Assembly (NCBI GenBank): GCA_014268975.2
Contig: CP077096.1
Location: 3,819,501 to 3,883,500 of the forward strand
DNA length: 64,000 bases
From: Pseudomonas wayambapalatensis
Lineage (GTDB): Bacteria > Pseudomonadota > Gammaproteobacteria > Pseudomonadales > Pseudomonadaceae
Reading direction: 5' to 3'
Shown here: positions 53,205 through 61,901 of the stretch, one piece after another
Layout: each line of letters starts with the position of its first letter
Position numbering within the stretch: position 1 is the first letter of the stretch
The notes under the pieces: model-generated
What the model was told of the DNA's origin: nothing
Database searches by the model: none
What the model saw: the letters and a program-made list of their open reading frames with translations, nothing else
Position numbers and translations under genes: made by a program

Positions 53205-55169
53205 ATGAACGCACCGCTGATCGAGCTCGATGACATCCACAAGGTCTACGGCGGCATCGACTCGCCCGAGGTCCAGGTGCTGCGTGGCATCAGCCTGAGC
53301 ATCCAGCCGGGCGAGTTCGTCGCCATCGTGGGTGCCTCCGGCTCCGGCAAATCCACCCTGATGAATATCCTGGGCTGCCTCGACCGCCCCTCCCGTGGCA
53401 GCTATCGCTTCGCTGGCCGTGACGTCGCCGAACTCGACAGCGACGAACTGGCCTGGCTGCGCCGCGAGGCCTTCGGCTTCGTGTTCCAGGGCTATCACCT
53501 GATACCCTCAGGCTCGGCCCAGGAGAACGTCGAGATGCCGGCGATCTACGCCGGTACACCTGCAACCGAACGCCATGCCCGCGCCGCCGCGCTGCTCGAA
53601 CGCCTGGGCCTGGCCAGCCGCACCGGCAACCGCCCCCACCAGCTGTCCGGAGGCCAGCAGCAACGGGTGTCGATCGCCCGCGCCCTGATGAATGGCGGCC
53701 ACATCATTCTCGCCGACGAGCCCACCGGCGCCCTCGACAGCCACAGCGGCGCCGAGGTCATGACCCTGCTGGACGAACTGGCCAGCCAAGGTCATGTGAT
53801 CATCCTCATCACCCACGACCGTGAGGTGGCGGCGCGGGCGCGGCGGATCATCGAGATCCGCGACGGTGCGATCATCAGCGACTCGGCCGCCGATCGCCCG
53901 CCCGCTGCGCCCACTCCCGGCTTGCAGGCCGATGATCTGCGCCAGCGCCTGGACCGCGGCGCCAGCCTGCGCGGCGCCTGGAAAGGCGAGCTGGTCGAAT
54001 CGCTGCAGGCGGCCTGGCGGGTCATGTGGATCAACCGCTTCCGCACCGCCCTGACCCTGCTCGGCATCGTCATCGGCGTGGCCTCGGTGGTGGTGATGCT
54101 CGCCGTCGGCGAAGGCAGCAAGCGCCAGGTGATGGCGCAGATGGCCGCCTTCGGCTCCAACATCCTCTATCTGAGCGGCAAGCACGCCACCTCCCGCGAA
54201 GCGGCGGGCCTTGTTTCCCTCGACGACGTCGCCGCCATCGCCGGCCTGCCCCAGGTGCAGCGCATCATGCCGGTGATCGGCGGCGAGCTGATGGTTCGCC
54301 ACGGCAACAACAACCAGTCGTTCTACGTGGGGGGCAACAACACCGAATTCCCGCACATCCTCAACTGGCCGGTGGTCGAAGGCAGCCTGTTCACCGACGC
54401 CGACGAGCGCAGCGGTGCCGCCGTGGCGGTGATTGGCCAGAAGGTCAAGGAAAAGCTCCTGCCTCCCGGCAGCAACCCGCTGGGCCAGTACCTGCTGATC
54501 GAGAACGTGCCCTTCCAGATCGTCGGCGTGCTCGCCGCCAAAGGCGCGAGCTCCGGCAACCAGGACAGCGACGAGCGCATCGTGGTGCCCTACTCGGCAG
54601 CCGCCATGCGCCTGTTCGGCAAGCACGATCCCGAATACGTGATCATCACCGCCGCCGACTCAAGCCGAGTGTCGGAGACCGAAGCGGCCATCGCCCACCT
54701 GATGCGCAAGCGTCACCAGGGCAAGCAGGATTTCGACCTGACCAACGACGCAGCGCTGATCCAGGCCGAGGCGCGCACGCAGAACAGCCTGTCGCTGATG
54801 CTCGGCGCGATTGCCGCCATCTCGCTGCTGGTCGGCGGTATCGGGGTGATGAACATCATGCTCATGACCGTGCGTGAACGTACTCGCGAGATCGGTATCC
54901 GCATGGCCACCGGTGCTCGTCAGCGCGACATCCTGCGCCAGTTCCTCACCGAGGCGGTGATGCTGTCGATGGTCGGCGGCGTGACCGGTATCGCCCTGGC
55001 CCTGACCATCGGAGGCGCCCTGCTGCTGGCCGATATCGCCGTGGCCTTCGCCCTGCCTGCCATCCTCGGCGCCTTTGCCTGCGCCGTGATCACCGGTGTC
55101 GTGTTCGGCTTCATGCCGGCGCGCAAAGCCGCCCGACTCGACCCGGTTAAAGCCCTTACCAGCGTGTAG
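53205..55169 (+). CDS. pvdT: Pyoverdine efflux ABC transporter PvdT (MacB-like)
   Basis: 654 residues. ATPase at the N-terminus (Walker A GASGSGKST, signature LSGGQQQRVSIARALM, Walker B IILADEPTGALD, H-loop ITHDREVA), then TM1 at about 285, a large periplasmic domain, and TM2-4 at the C-terminus (GVMNIMLMTVRERTREIGIRMATGA). This is the MacB mechanotransmission type, which does not move substrate through its own membrane part but drives the PvdR-OpmQ channel. It is second gene of pvdRT-opmQ. Confidence 0.93.
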   Translation: MNAPLIELDDIHKVYGGIDSPEVQVLRGISLSIQPGEFVAIVGASGSGKSTLMNILGCLDRPSRGSYRFAGRDVAELDSDELAWLRREAFGFVFQGYHLIPSGSAQENVEMPAIYAGTPATERHARAAALLERLGLASRTGNRPHQLSGGQQQRVSIARALMNGGHIILADEPTGALDSHSGAEVMTLLDELASQGHVIILITHDREVAARARRIIEIRDGAIISDSAADRPPAAPTPGLQADDLRQRLDRGASLRGAWKGELVESLQAAWRVMWINRFRTALTLLGIVIGVASVVVMLAVGEGSKRQVMAQMAAFGSNILYLSGKHATSREAAGLVSLDDVAAIAGLPQVQRIMPVIGGELMVRHGNNNQSFYVGGNNTEFPHILNWPVVEGSLFTDADERSGAAVAVIGQKVKEKLLPPGSNPLGQYLLIENVPFQIVGVLAAKGASSGNQDSDERIVVPYSAAAMRLFGKHDPEYVIITAADSSRVSETEAAIAHLMRKRHQGKQDFDLTNDAALIQAEARTQNSLSLMLGAIAAISLLVGGIGVMNIMLMTVRERTREIGIRMATGARQRDILRQFLTEAVMLSMVGGVTGIALALTIGGALLLADIAVAFALPAILGAFACAVITGVVFGFMPARKAARLDPVKALTSV

Positions 55170-55172
55170 CCC

Positions 55173-56567
55173 ATGACATTGCCAAGCCGCATCAGCCTGC
55201 TGACCCTGAGCCTCTGCCTCGCCGCCTGCAACAGCACACCAGCGCCGCAGGCCGACATCACGCCACCGCCCACCTGGCAAGGCGCCACCGACTCCCACCA
55301 GGCGCTGCCGGACAGCACCTGGTGGCAGGCATTCTCCAGCCGCGAACTGGATCGCCTGATCGAACGCGCCCGCAGCAACAGCCACGACCTGGCGGCCGCT
55401 GCAGCACGGGTGCGCCAGGCCCAGGCCCGCGCCGTGATCGCCGGGGCGCCATTGCTACCCGAACTGCAACTGGGTGTGGATGGCAGCCGCCAGCGCCTGC
55501 TGCGCGGCGACGGCAACGACCAGCTCGACGCCACCAGCAGCGAGCGCACCAGCACCGCCTTCGCCACGCGCCTGAGCGCCAGCTACGAAATCGATTTCTG
55601 GGGCGGCCGGCGCGCTGCCCGTGACAGTGCATTGCGCAAACTCGACGCCAGCCGCTTCGACCGCCAGACGGTCGAGCTCACGCTGTTCAGCGCCGTTGCC
55701 GACAGCTATCTGCAAGGGCTGACACTGGAGGAACAACTGCGTATCGCCCGGCTCAACCTCGATAACGCGCACGATGTCCTGCGCCTGGTCGAAGCCCGCG
55801 AACGCTCGGGCTCGGCGACCCGCCTGGAGCTGGCCCAGCAACGCAGCCTGGTCGCCGCCCAGAAGCGCCAGGTGCCGTTGCTGGAGCAACAGTGGCAGGA
55901 CAATCGCGTCACCCTTGCCACCTTGCTCGGTGATCCGGTGCAGAGCCTGAATACCGACCAGGAGTCGATCAGCGCCTTGAACTGGCCAGGCATCGGCAGC
56001 GGCGTCCCCAGTGCACTGCTCAGTCGCCGCCCGGACATCGCCGCCGCCGAAGCACGCCTGGCGGCAGCCAGCGCCGACGTGCAGGTAGCCAGGGCCGCCA
56101 TGCTGCCACGAGTGGTGCTCGGTGCCGACCTGGGCAGTGGCGCCAGGACCTTCGCCAACGTGCTCGACAGCCCCTTCTACACCCTCACCACCGCCCTCAC
56201 CGCCCCCATCTTCGACCGCGGCCGACGCAGCGCCGAGCGTGACCAGGCCAAGGCGCGCCAGGAAGAGTTGCTGGAGGATTACCGCGCGCAGATCATCGCG
56301 GGCTTCGCCGACGTGGAAAAGGCGCTCAATGCGATCAACGGCGTCGACCGGCAACGCCAGTGGCAGGATCAGGAAGTGGAACAGGCGCGCATCGCCTTCA
56401 GCCTGGCCGAACAGCGCTATGCATCAGGGGCAGAGACGCTGCTGACGGTACTGGAAACGCAGCGCACCCTGTACCTGGCCGAAGACCAGCAGGCGCAGTT
56501 GCGCCTGGCCAGGTTGCAGGGGAGCGTGGCGCTGTACAAGGCGCTGGGCGGGGGATGGAGGCTCTGA
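55173..56567 (+). CDS. opmQ: Outer-membrane efflux lipoprotein OpmQ (TolC/NodT family)
   Basis: 464 residues. A lipoprotein signal (LLTLSLCLAACNS; lipobox LAAC) is followed by two tandem TolC repeats with LLPELQLGVDGSRQR, RRPDIAAAEARLAAASADVQVARAAMLP (split motifs typical of NodT proteins) and TAPIFDRGRRSAERDQAKAR. It forms the outer-membrane channel of the PvdRT-OpmQ tripartite pump. The start is three bases after the pvdT stop, so coupling is likely. A REP palindrome lies 28 bases after the stop. Confidence 0.93.
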   Translation: MTLPSRISLLTLSLCLAACNSTPAPQADITPPPTWQGATDSHQALPDSTWWQAFSSRELDRLIERARSNSHDLAAAAARVRQAQARAVIAGAPLLPELQLGVDGSRQRLLRGDGNDQLDATSSERTSTAFATRLSASYEIDFWGGRRAARDSALRKLDASRFDRQTVELTLFSAVADSYLQGLTLEEQLRIARLNLDNAHDVLRLVEARERSGSATRLELAQQRSLVAAQKRQVPLLEQQWQDNRVTLATLLGDPVQSLNTDQESISALNWPGIGSGVPSALLSRRPDIAAAEARLAAASADVQVARAAMLPRVVLGADLGSGARTFANVLDSPFYTLTTALTAPIFDRGRRSAERDQAKARQEELLEDYRAQIIAGFADVEKALNAINGVDRQRQWQDQEVEQARIAFSLAEQRYASGAETLLTVLETQRTLYLAEDQQAQLRLARLQGSVALYKALGGGWRL

Positions 56568-56595
56568 GGGGAGTCCGTCAGCGCGGGGGGTCTTC

Positions 56596-56644
56596 TTCGC
56601 GGGCAAGTCGCAGCGGCGGTTCGCCGCTGCGACTTGCCCGCGAA
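56596..56644. repeat. REP palindrome between opmQ and pvdP
   Basis: Two 23-base perfect arms (56596-56618 and 56622-56644) with a 3-base loop. The outer TTCGCGGGCAAG/CTTGCCCGCGAA is the P. putida REP core; the inner part extends it to an unusually long stem. It lies between convergent stop codons and can end both transcripts. Confidence 0.85.
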
Positions 56645-56663
56645 AAGCACGACTCGGCGTTAA

Positions 56664-58286
56664 TCACGAAAGAATGTTCTTCATCGACAGGTTACGCGCG
56701 TACCAAGGCCGACGCGGCACCCGCCGCAGCAGGTCGGCGATGCCGTCCTCTTCGCCGAAGGTGATACGCAGCGCAAGCTTCATCACCTCCACATCCATCT
56801 CCACTGTCTTGCCCGGACGAATACCCGGTGTGGTACTGCACCCATGAGTGTCCGGCCCCAGCCAGGGGTCGCCGACTTCCACCCAAGGACCCGGCGCGAA
56901 CCACTTCACGCCATTGACCTCCAGGCGCCGCACCTGGCCGGGGTGATAGCGTTCATGGGCGCGATACCAGTCTTCGATCCGGTCGTCGATCCAGCCGTGG
57001 AAACCCCAGAACACCGGGTGTACATGGGAAGAAAACGGATCGCCCAGGAAGTCGTTCTCACGGCCGAACCAGCGCCCGGCGAAATCCGACGGGTCGCGCG
57101 CAAAGGGCACCGGCGCACTGTTGGACGGGTCCCGGGGCACCGAGGCCCAGCACATGTGCAGCCAGTCGTGCAGGTTCATCTCCACTTCCGAACCAAAGGT
57201 GCCCAGGCTCAGCTTCGACAGGTACTGCGGATCCTGGTATTGCGATTCCCAGACCTGGAAGTTGCTGCAGAACGTCTCCCCGGCCTTGATCGCCGACACC
57301 CACTGGCCATACTCGTCGTCGCCCGGCGCTTGCCAGGGCGGCGGCACGCAGCAGCCGTCGTGGTTGTCGTAATAGCGGGCAAAACCCTGCCGGTCGAACT
57401 CGACATTGGGCTGTGGCAGCGGAAAGCGCTGCCAGGAGGGCAGGTCCTGCAGGGCGCGTGCGGCAGCGAGCATGTGCCGGTGCATGAACAGAAAGTCCAC
57501 GCCCGAACCATTGCGGTGCTTGCGCGGCCCACGGGCGTCGCGCTCGTGGTCGCGCGGCCCTGGCTGCCAGCCCAGGCCGCGCAACGCATTACGCTTGTCT
57601 TCGGGAATCTTGTGCCACTGATCGCGGGTCGCATGCCAGAGCTGGTGGAACAAACGATGCTCGGGGCTGATGACCCAGGCCTGCATGGCCGGGGTATAGG
57701 GCAGGCGCTCACGCGCCTCTGGGAACAGGCGCTTGACGGCAACGAAGCGGCTGTCCGCCACCGGCAAGGTAAGGGGCCGATCAAGGCGCTGCAAGCGGCC
57801 GCTGAGGGTGCCGCTGCCGGCGTTGGCGAACTCGCCCCACACCTCGTCGAGGCTGGCCACGCACTCATAGCTCGGCCCACCGTCCTGACTGAGCAGGCGC
57901 CAGCGCACCTGGGCAGACGAGGCTCCGACCAGATCGCCCAGCACCCGGTAGGCGGCCGGACCATCAGCTCGCAGGCGCTCGCCGGTATCAACGAAACCAC
58001 GCAGCCCACGGCCTTTGGTGGCGACGTCGAAGAACACCTCGACGCCCTCGCGCGGCAAGCCCTCGAGGCCACCATCGGCGCCATCGAAACGCATATCCCA
58101 GACACCCCGCAAGTGATCGGCCAGCAGTTGCCCGGCAAGGTCGGCAAGCTCGACGCTGGCCTCACCCGGGGTGACGATGTCGTCTTCAGGGTCGTGGGTC
58201 AGCTCCTTGTGCGCATAGTAGGCGGCGGTACCCGCGGCCCCCGCCACTGCCAGGCCTGCGATGAATCCTCGTCGGGAAATGGTCAT
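56664..58286 (-). CDS. pvdP: Pyoverdine maturation tyrosinase-like protein PvdP
   Basis: 540 residues. A twin-arginine signal (SRRGFIAGLAVAGAAG) directs folded export. The C-terminal half is a type-3 copper tyrosinase-like domain with His clusters SPEHRLFHQLWHATRDQWH, FLFMHRHMLAA, MNLHDWLHMCW and HVHPVFWGFHGWIDDRI. PvdP oxidises ferribactin in the periplasm to form the pyoverdine chromophore. A Tyr near the C-terminus (PRRPWYARN) may be the lid residue described for PvdP. The ATG at 58284-58286 starts the Tat signal. Driven by the perfect iron box at 58335-58358. Confidence 0.92.
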   Translation of the reverse strand: MTISRRGFIAGLAVAGAAGTAAYYAHKELTHDPEDDIVTPGEASVELADLAGQLLADHLRGVWDMRFDGADGGLEGLPREGVEVFFDVATKGRGLRGFVDTGERLRADGPAAYRVLGDLVGASSAQVRWRLLSQDGGPSYECVASLDEVWGEFANAGSGTLSGRLQRLDRPLTLPVADSRFVAVKRLFPEARERLPYTPAMQAWVISPEHRLFHQLWHATRDQWHKIPEDKRNALRGLGWQPGPRDHERDARGPRKHRNGSGVDFLFMHRHMLAAARALQDLPSWQRFPLPQPNVEFDRQGFARYYDNHDGCCVPPPWQAPGDDEYGQWVSAIKAGETFCSNFQVWESQYQDPQYLSKLSLGTFGSEVEMNLHDWLHMCWASVPRDPSNSAPVPFARDPSDFAGRWFGRENDFLGDPFSSHVHPVFWGFHGWIDDRIEDWYRAHERYHPGQVRRLEVNGVKWFAPGPWVEVGDPWLGPDTHGCSTTPGIRPGKTVEMDVEVMKLALRITFGEEDGIADLLRRVPRRPWYARNLSMKNILS

Positions 58287-58334
58287 TGCGCCTCTATCCG
58301 TTCCAGCCATGCTGCGGCTTCTATCCAAGCTAGA

Positions 58335-58358
58335 ACGTACGCTGGCGGGCAAAATTTA
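58335..58358 (-). promoter_or_regulatory. Iron-starvation box of pvdP
   Basis: On the minus strand TAAAT (58354-58358), exactly 16 bases, CGT (58335-58337). The core is perfect; flanks (GG before, TT after) are less typical than at pvdR and pvdH. It lies 48 bases before the pvdP start. Confidence 0.8.
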
Positions 58359-58365
58359 CCGGGGC

Positions 58366-58389
58366 TAATTCACCACGGGTGGCGCTCGT
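58366..58389 (+). promoter_or_regulatory. Iron-starvation box of the siderophore-interacting protein gene
   Basis: CTAATT with TAATT at 58366-58370, exactly 16 bases, CGT at 58387-58389: one mismatch from TAAAT-N16-CGT. It lies 35 bases before the start codon and seven bases from the opposite box of pvdP. Confidence 0.65.
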
Positions 58390-58424
58390 TCCTTCAGAAG
58401 ACTCCTTGCCAGCAGAGGCTGCCG

Positions 58425-59357
58425 ATGACCTCCTTCCTCTCGCGCCTGATTCGCCCGAACCGGGCCAGCGCTTACCGGATCTTCGATGTCGAGCTCAAGA
58501 CCATCGTGCCCCTGAGCCCTTCGCTGTGTCGTTTCGTCTTCACCGGCGAAGACATCGGGCAAATGACCACCCTGGCGCCGGACCAGCGCATCAAGCTGTT
58601 CTTCCCCTCCCCCGACGGCCAGCCACCACGACTCCCCCTGCACGAGAAATGGCAGCAGGCACGGCGCGACCTCCCGGCGGCGCAGACGCCCCCCATGCGC
58701 ACCTACACGTTGCGCGCCCTGCGGCGCGCGCAGCATGAGGTGGAGGTGGATTTCGTCCTGCATGGGGTCAATGGCCCCGCCTCGGCCTGGGCGACCCATG
58801 CGCGCCCCGGTGATCGGCTGCAGATGGTTGCACCGAACCTCGCCTATGACGGCGACCCCGGCGGTTATGAGTGGAAGCCCCCACGCGAGGCACGGCAGAT
58901 TCTGCTGGTGGGCGACGAGACTGCACTGCCGGCGATTGCCGGGGCGCTCGAACAGTTGGCCGACACCCGCCCGCACCTGGCGGTCGAAGCCTTCATCGAG
59001 GTTCCCCTGGAGCTGGACTGCCTTGACCTGCGCCACGGCCCGGCCACCCGGGTGCACTGGCTGCCCCGCGACGTGCTGGCCTGCGATCACGGCCAAGGCA
59101 TGCTGCACGCGGTGCGCGAACTGGCCACGCTGCCGAACCCGACAGCGACCCGCAACGCCGAACTCGAGGAGGTCGACATCGACCAGCGCATCCTCTGGGA
59201 ACTGGCCAGCGACAAGGCCGCGGCCTTTCATGCCTGGATCGCCGGGGAGTCGGCGACGGTGATGGAGATCCGTCGCTACCTGATCAAGGAGCGTGGCCTG
59301 GCGCGCGACAGCCTGACGCTGATGGGCTATTGGCGGGCCGGACGCACCCTGGAGTAG
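58425..59357 (+). CDS. Siderophore-interacting protein (FAD-binding ferric reductase)
   Basis: 310 residues of the SIP family: FAD-binding barrel with the RTYTLRAL motif (about 92-99), HATHARPGDRL-type loop (SAWATHARPGDRL), and the NADPH-binding half with LVGDETALPAIAGALE and AGESATVMEIRRYL. It reduces ferric siderophores in the cytoplasm to release iron. The long upstream open frame is antisense to pvdP; the ATG at 58425 with AGAGG upstream gives the normal family start MTSFLSRLIRPNRAS. It is divergent from pvdP and shares the paired iron boxes. Confidence 0.9.
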   Translation: MTSFLSRLIRPNRASAYRIFDVELKTIVPLSPSLCRFVFTGEDIGQMTTLAPDQRIKLFFPSPDGQPPRLPLHEKWQQARRDLPAAQTPPMRTYTLRALRRAQHEVEVDFVLHGVNGPASAWATHARPGDRLQMVAPNLAYDGDPGGYEWKPPREARQILLVGDETALPAIAGALEQLADTRPHLAVEAFIEVPLELDCLDLRHGPATRVHWLPRDVLACDHGQGMLHAVRELATLPNPTATRNAELEEVDIDQRILWELASDKAAAFHAWIAGESATVMEIRRYLIKERGLARDSLTLMGYWRAGRTLE

Positions 59358-59612
59358 CATCGACCGCTATCGCACCCGCTGTATTCCCGGGCTCACACAC
59401 CAAAAACGCTGTCGCACATCTGTAAATCGATGTCATGACAGCCGATTCCGCCGTCACCCCGCCGTTAACGACCGAATCCGGTCCCCTGCACCTGTACAAA
59501 CGACACAAAAAAACCCTCTGCCTCGCGCATCCTGAGCCCGACTCCCGAGTCACGGACAGACCTACGCACTACACCGCCCTACAACCAATAACAACACCCA
59601 GGGACCACACCT

Positions 59613-60392
59613 ATGCTCTCCATGCGAAAACGCTTCGGCGTCCTGCTGTTCTCGCTGTGTGCCACTGCCGTCCAGGCCAAGGAATGGACCGAAATCCGCT
59701 TCGGCGTCTTCCCCGAATACCCCCCCTTCGAATCCGTCGCCGCCGATGGCAGCCTGCAAGGCTTCGACATCGAGCTGGGCAACGCCATCTGCGCCAAGCT
59801 GCAGGTCAAGTGCACCTGGGTGCATAACGAATTCGACGGCATGATCCCGGCGCTACGTGCGCGCAAGTTCGACGCCATCATGTCGTCGATGGCCGTCACC
59901 CCAGCGCGCCTGAAGCAGATCGACTTCACCGACCGCCTGTTCCTCAGCCCCACCTCGGTGGTGGTGCGCGCGTCCGCCGACTTCGGTGATACCCCCGAAT
60001 CGCTCAAGGGCAAGCAGGTCGGCGTACTGCAGGGCTCGCTGCAGGAAGCCTATGCCCGCGCCGTGCTGACCCCGCTGGGCGTGCAGGTCAGGGCCTACCA
60101 GTCCCAGGACCAGAACTATGCCGACCTGCAGAACGGCCGCCTCGACGCCACCGTGACCGACCGCCTCGAGGCGCAACTGAACTTCCTCTCCAAACCCGAA
60201 GGCGCCGACTTCAAGAGCGGCCCGGCGATCAAGGACCCAAGCCTGCCACTGGACATTGCCATGGGCCTGCGCAAGACCGACCCGGAGCTCAAGGCGCTGC
60301 TCGACAAGGGCATCGCGGCGATCCATGCCGATGGCACCTATGCCGAAATCCAGAAGAAGTACGTGGGCGACCTGGACATCTACAACGAGTGA
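59613..60392 (+). CDS. Polar amino acid ABC transporter substrate-binding protein
   Basis: 259 residues. A signal peptide (RFGVLLFSLCATAVQA) is followed by the SBP_bac_3 fold: FGVFPEYPPFESVAADGSLQGFDIELGNAI, EFDGMIPALRARKFDAIMSSMAVTP and TDRLFLSP, as in ArgT/HisJ-type lysine/arginine/ornithine/histidine binders. The Asp-to-Arg-type side-chain pocket cannot be verified by eye. It is first gene of a four-gene importer operon. The 255 bases upstream hold no gene or promoter I could call. ATG at 59613; a second ATG three codons later is possible. Confidence 0.87.
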   Translation: MLSMRKRFGVLLFSLCATAVQAKEWTEIRFGVFPEYPPFESVAADGSLQGFDIELGNAICAKLQVKCTWVHNEFDGMIPALRARKFDAIMSSMAVTPARLKQIDFTDRLFLSPTSVVVRASADFGDTPESLKGKQVGVLQGSLQEAYARAVLTPLGVQVRAYQSQDQNYADLQNGRLDATVTDRLEAQLNFLSKPEGADFKSGPAIKDPSLPLDIAMGLRKTDPELKALLDKGIAAIHADGTYAEIQKKYVGDLDIYNE

Positions 60393-60402
60393 TCGTCGCT
60401 GC

Positions 60403-60430
60403 CGTCGCGGGCCTCGACCTGCCCGCGACG
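60403..60430. repeat. Hairpin between binding-protein and permease genes
   Basis: 10-bp perfect stem CGTCGCGGGC / GCCCGCGACG with an 8-base loop, similar in sequence to the P. putida REP core. Hairpins at this place often stabilise the binding-protein mRNA and reduce read-through into the permeases. Confidence 0.6.
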
Positions 60431-60485
60431 CGGCCAGCGTAGACATCGTCGATCCCCAAGCCATCCCGTCGCACGAGACCCTCTC

Positions 60486-61187
60486 ATGAACGACTTGCTT
60501 TCTCTGCAAGGCTTCGGCCCGTTGCTGGCCCAAGGCACCTGGATGACCCTGAAGCTGGCATTCCTGTCGTTGCTGCTCAGCCTGCTGCTCGGCCTGGTCG
60601 GCGCCAGCGCCAAGCTGTCGCACTCCAAGCTGCTGCGTATCCCGGCCACCCTCTACACCACACTGATCCGCAGCGTCCCGGACCTGGTGCTGATCCTGCT
60701 GTTGTTCTACAGCATGCAGATCTGGCTCAACGACCTCACCGAAGCACTGGGTTGGGACTACGTTGAAATCGACCCCTTCGGCGCCGGCGTGCTGACCCTG
60801 GGCTTCATCTACGGCGCCTACTTCACCGAGAACTTCCGCGGCGCCATCCTCAGCGTGCCCGTCGGCCAACTGGAGGCAGCCACCGCCTACGGCCTGAGCC
60901 GTGCCCAGCGCTTTCGCCTGGTGCTGTTCCCGCAACTGATGCGTTTCGCCCTGCCAGGGCTTGGCAACAACTGGCTGGTGTTGCTCAAGTCCACCGCACT
61001 GGTGTCGATCATCGGCCTGGCAGACCTGGTCAAGGCCGCGCAGAACGCCGGCAAGACCACCAACGACATGCTGTTCTTCCTGTGCCTGGCCGGGTTGGTC
61101 TACCTGCTGATCACCACCCTTTCCAACCGCCTGTTCAAGCACCTTGAGCGGCGCTACAACACCGGCGTGCGGGGACTGGCACGATGA
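60486..61187 (+). CDS. Amino acid ABC transporter permease (HisQ-like)
   Basis: 233 residues, about five helices, with the EAA-loop of the polar amino acid family (VGQLEAATAYGLSRAQRFRLV). N-terminal GTWMTLKLAFLSLLLSLLLG is the classic HisMQ-type helix 1. It overlaps the next permease by four bases (ATGA). Forms the inner-membrane channel with HisM-like subunit. Confidence 0.9.
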   Translation: MNDLLSLQGFGPLLAQGTWMTLKLAFLSLLLSLLLGLVGASAKLSHSKLLRIPATLYTTLIRSVPDLVLILLLFYSMQIWLNDLTEALGWDYVEIDPFGAGVLTLGFIYGAYFTENFRGAILSVPVGQLEAATAYGLSRAQRFRLVLFPQLMRFALPGLGNNWLVLLKSTALVSIIGLADLVKAAQNAGKTTNDMLFFLCLAGLVYLLITTLSNRLFKHLERRYNTGVRGLAR

Positions 61188-61897
61188 TCGAACTCCTTCA
61201 GCAATACGGCATCGCCTATCTGTACAACGATGGCAGTGGTCTGTCGGGCCTGGCCATGACGCTGTGGTTGTTCCTGGCAAGCATGGTCCTGGGTTTCGTC
61301 CTTTCGCTACCCCTGGCGCTGGCGCGGGTATCGCGCCACAGCTGGCTGCGCGTGCCGGTGCAGGTGTACACCTTCGTGTTCCGCGGCACACCGCTCTATA
61401 TCCAGTTGCTGATCTGCTACACAGGCCTCTACAGCCTGGAGGTGGTGCGCGAACACGCGCTACTCGACCAGTTCTTGCGCAACGCACTCAACTGCACCCT
61501 GCTGGCGTTCGTGCTCAACACCTGCGCCTACACCGTGGAGATCTTCGCCGGGGCGATTCGCAACCTGCCCGCCGGCGAACTGGAGGCGGCCCAGGCCTAT
61601 GGCCTGCGCGGCTGGAAGCTGAACCTGTTCCTGGTACTGCCCGCGGCCCTGCGCCGCTCGCTGCCGGCCTACAGCAACGAGCTGATCCTCATGCTGCATG
61701 CCACCTCGCTGGCCTTCACCGCCACCGTCGCCGACATCCTCAAGGTGGCGCGCGATGCCAACGCTGCGACCTTCCTGACCTTCCAGGCCTTCGGTGTAGC
61801 CGCGCTGCTGTACATGTTGCTGTCCTTCGCCCTGGTCGGCCTGTTCCGACTCGCCGAGCGCCGCTGGATGCGCTTCCTTGATCCCGTACGAGGCTGA
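61184..61897 (+). CDS. Amino acid ABC transporter permease (HisM-like)
   Basis: 237 residues with EAA loop AGELEAAQAYGLRGWKLNLFL and helix 1 GLAMTLWLFLASMVLGFVLS. The motif FRGTPLYIQLLICYTGLY is typical of HisM. Partner of the preceding HisQ-like permease; the ATPase gene begins four bases after its stop. Confidence 0.9.
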   Translation: MIELLQQYGIAYLYNDGSGLSGLAMTLWLFLASMVLGFVLSLPLALARVSRHSWLRVPVQVYTFVFRGTPLYIQLLICYTGLYSLEVVREHALLDQFLRNALNCTLLAFVLNTCAYTVEIFAGAIRNLPAGELEAAQAYGLRGWKLNLFLVLPAALRRSLPAYSNELILMLHATSLAFTATVADILKVARDANAATFLTFQAFGVAALLYMLLSFALVGLFRLAERRWMRFLDPVRG

Positions 61898-61901
61898 TCC
61901 C

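Noticed and set aside
56844..58424. Long plus-strand open frame leading into the siderophore-interacting protein gene
   Set aside because: It is antisense to pvdP and has low-complexity, GC-driven translation. The family start at 58425 with a ribosome site is clearly the real beginning.
59415..59445. TAAAT at about 59424 as an iron-starvation box before the amino acid importer
   Set aside because: The triplet 16 bases downstream is GAT, not CGT, so the spacing rule fails.
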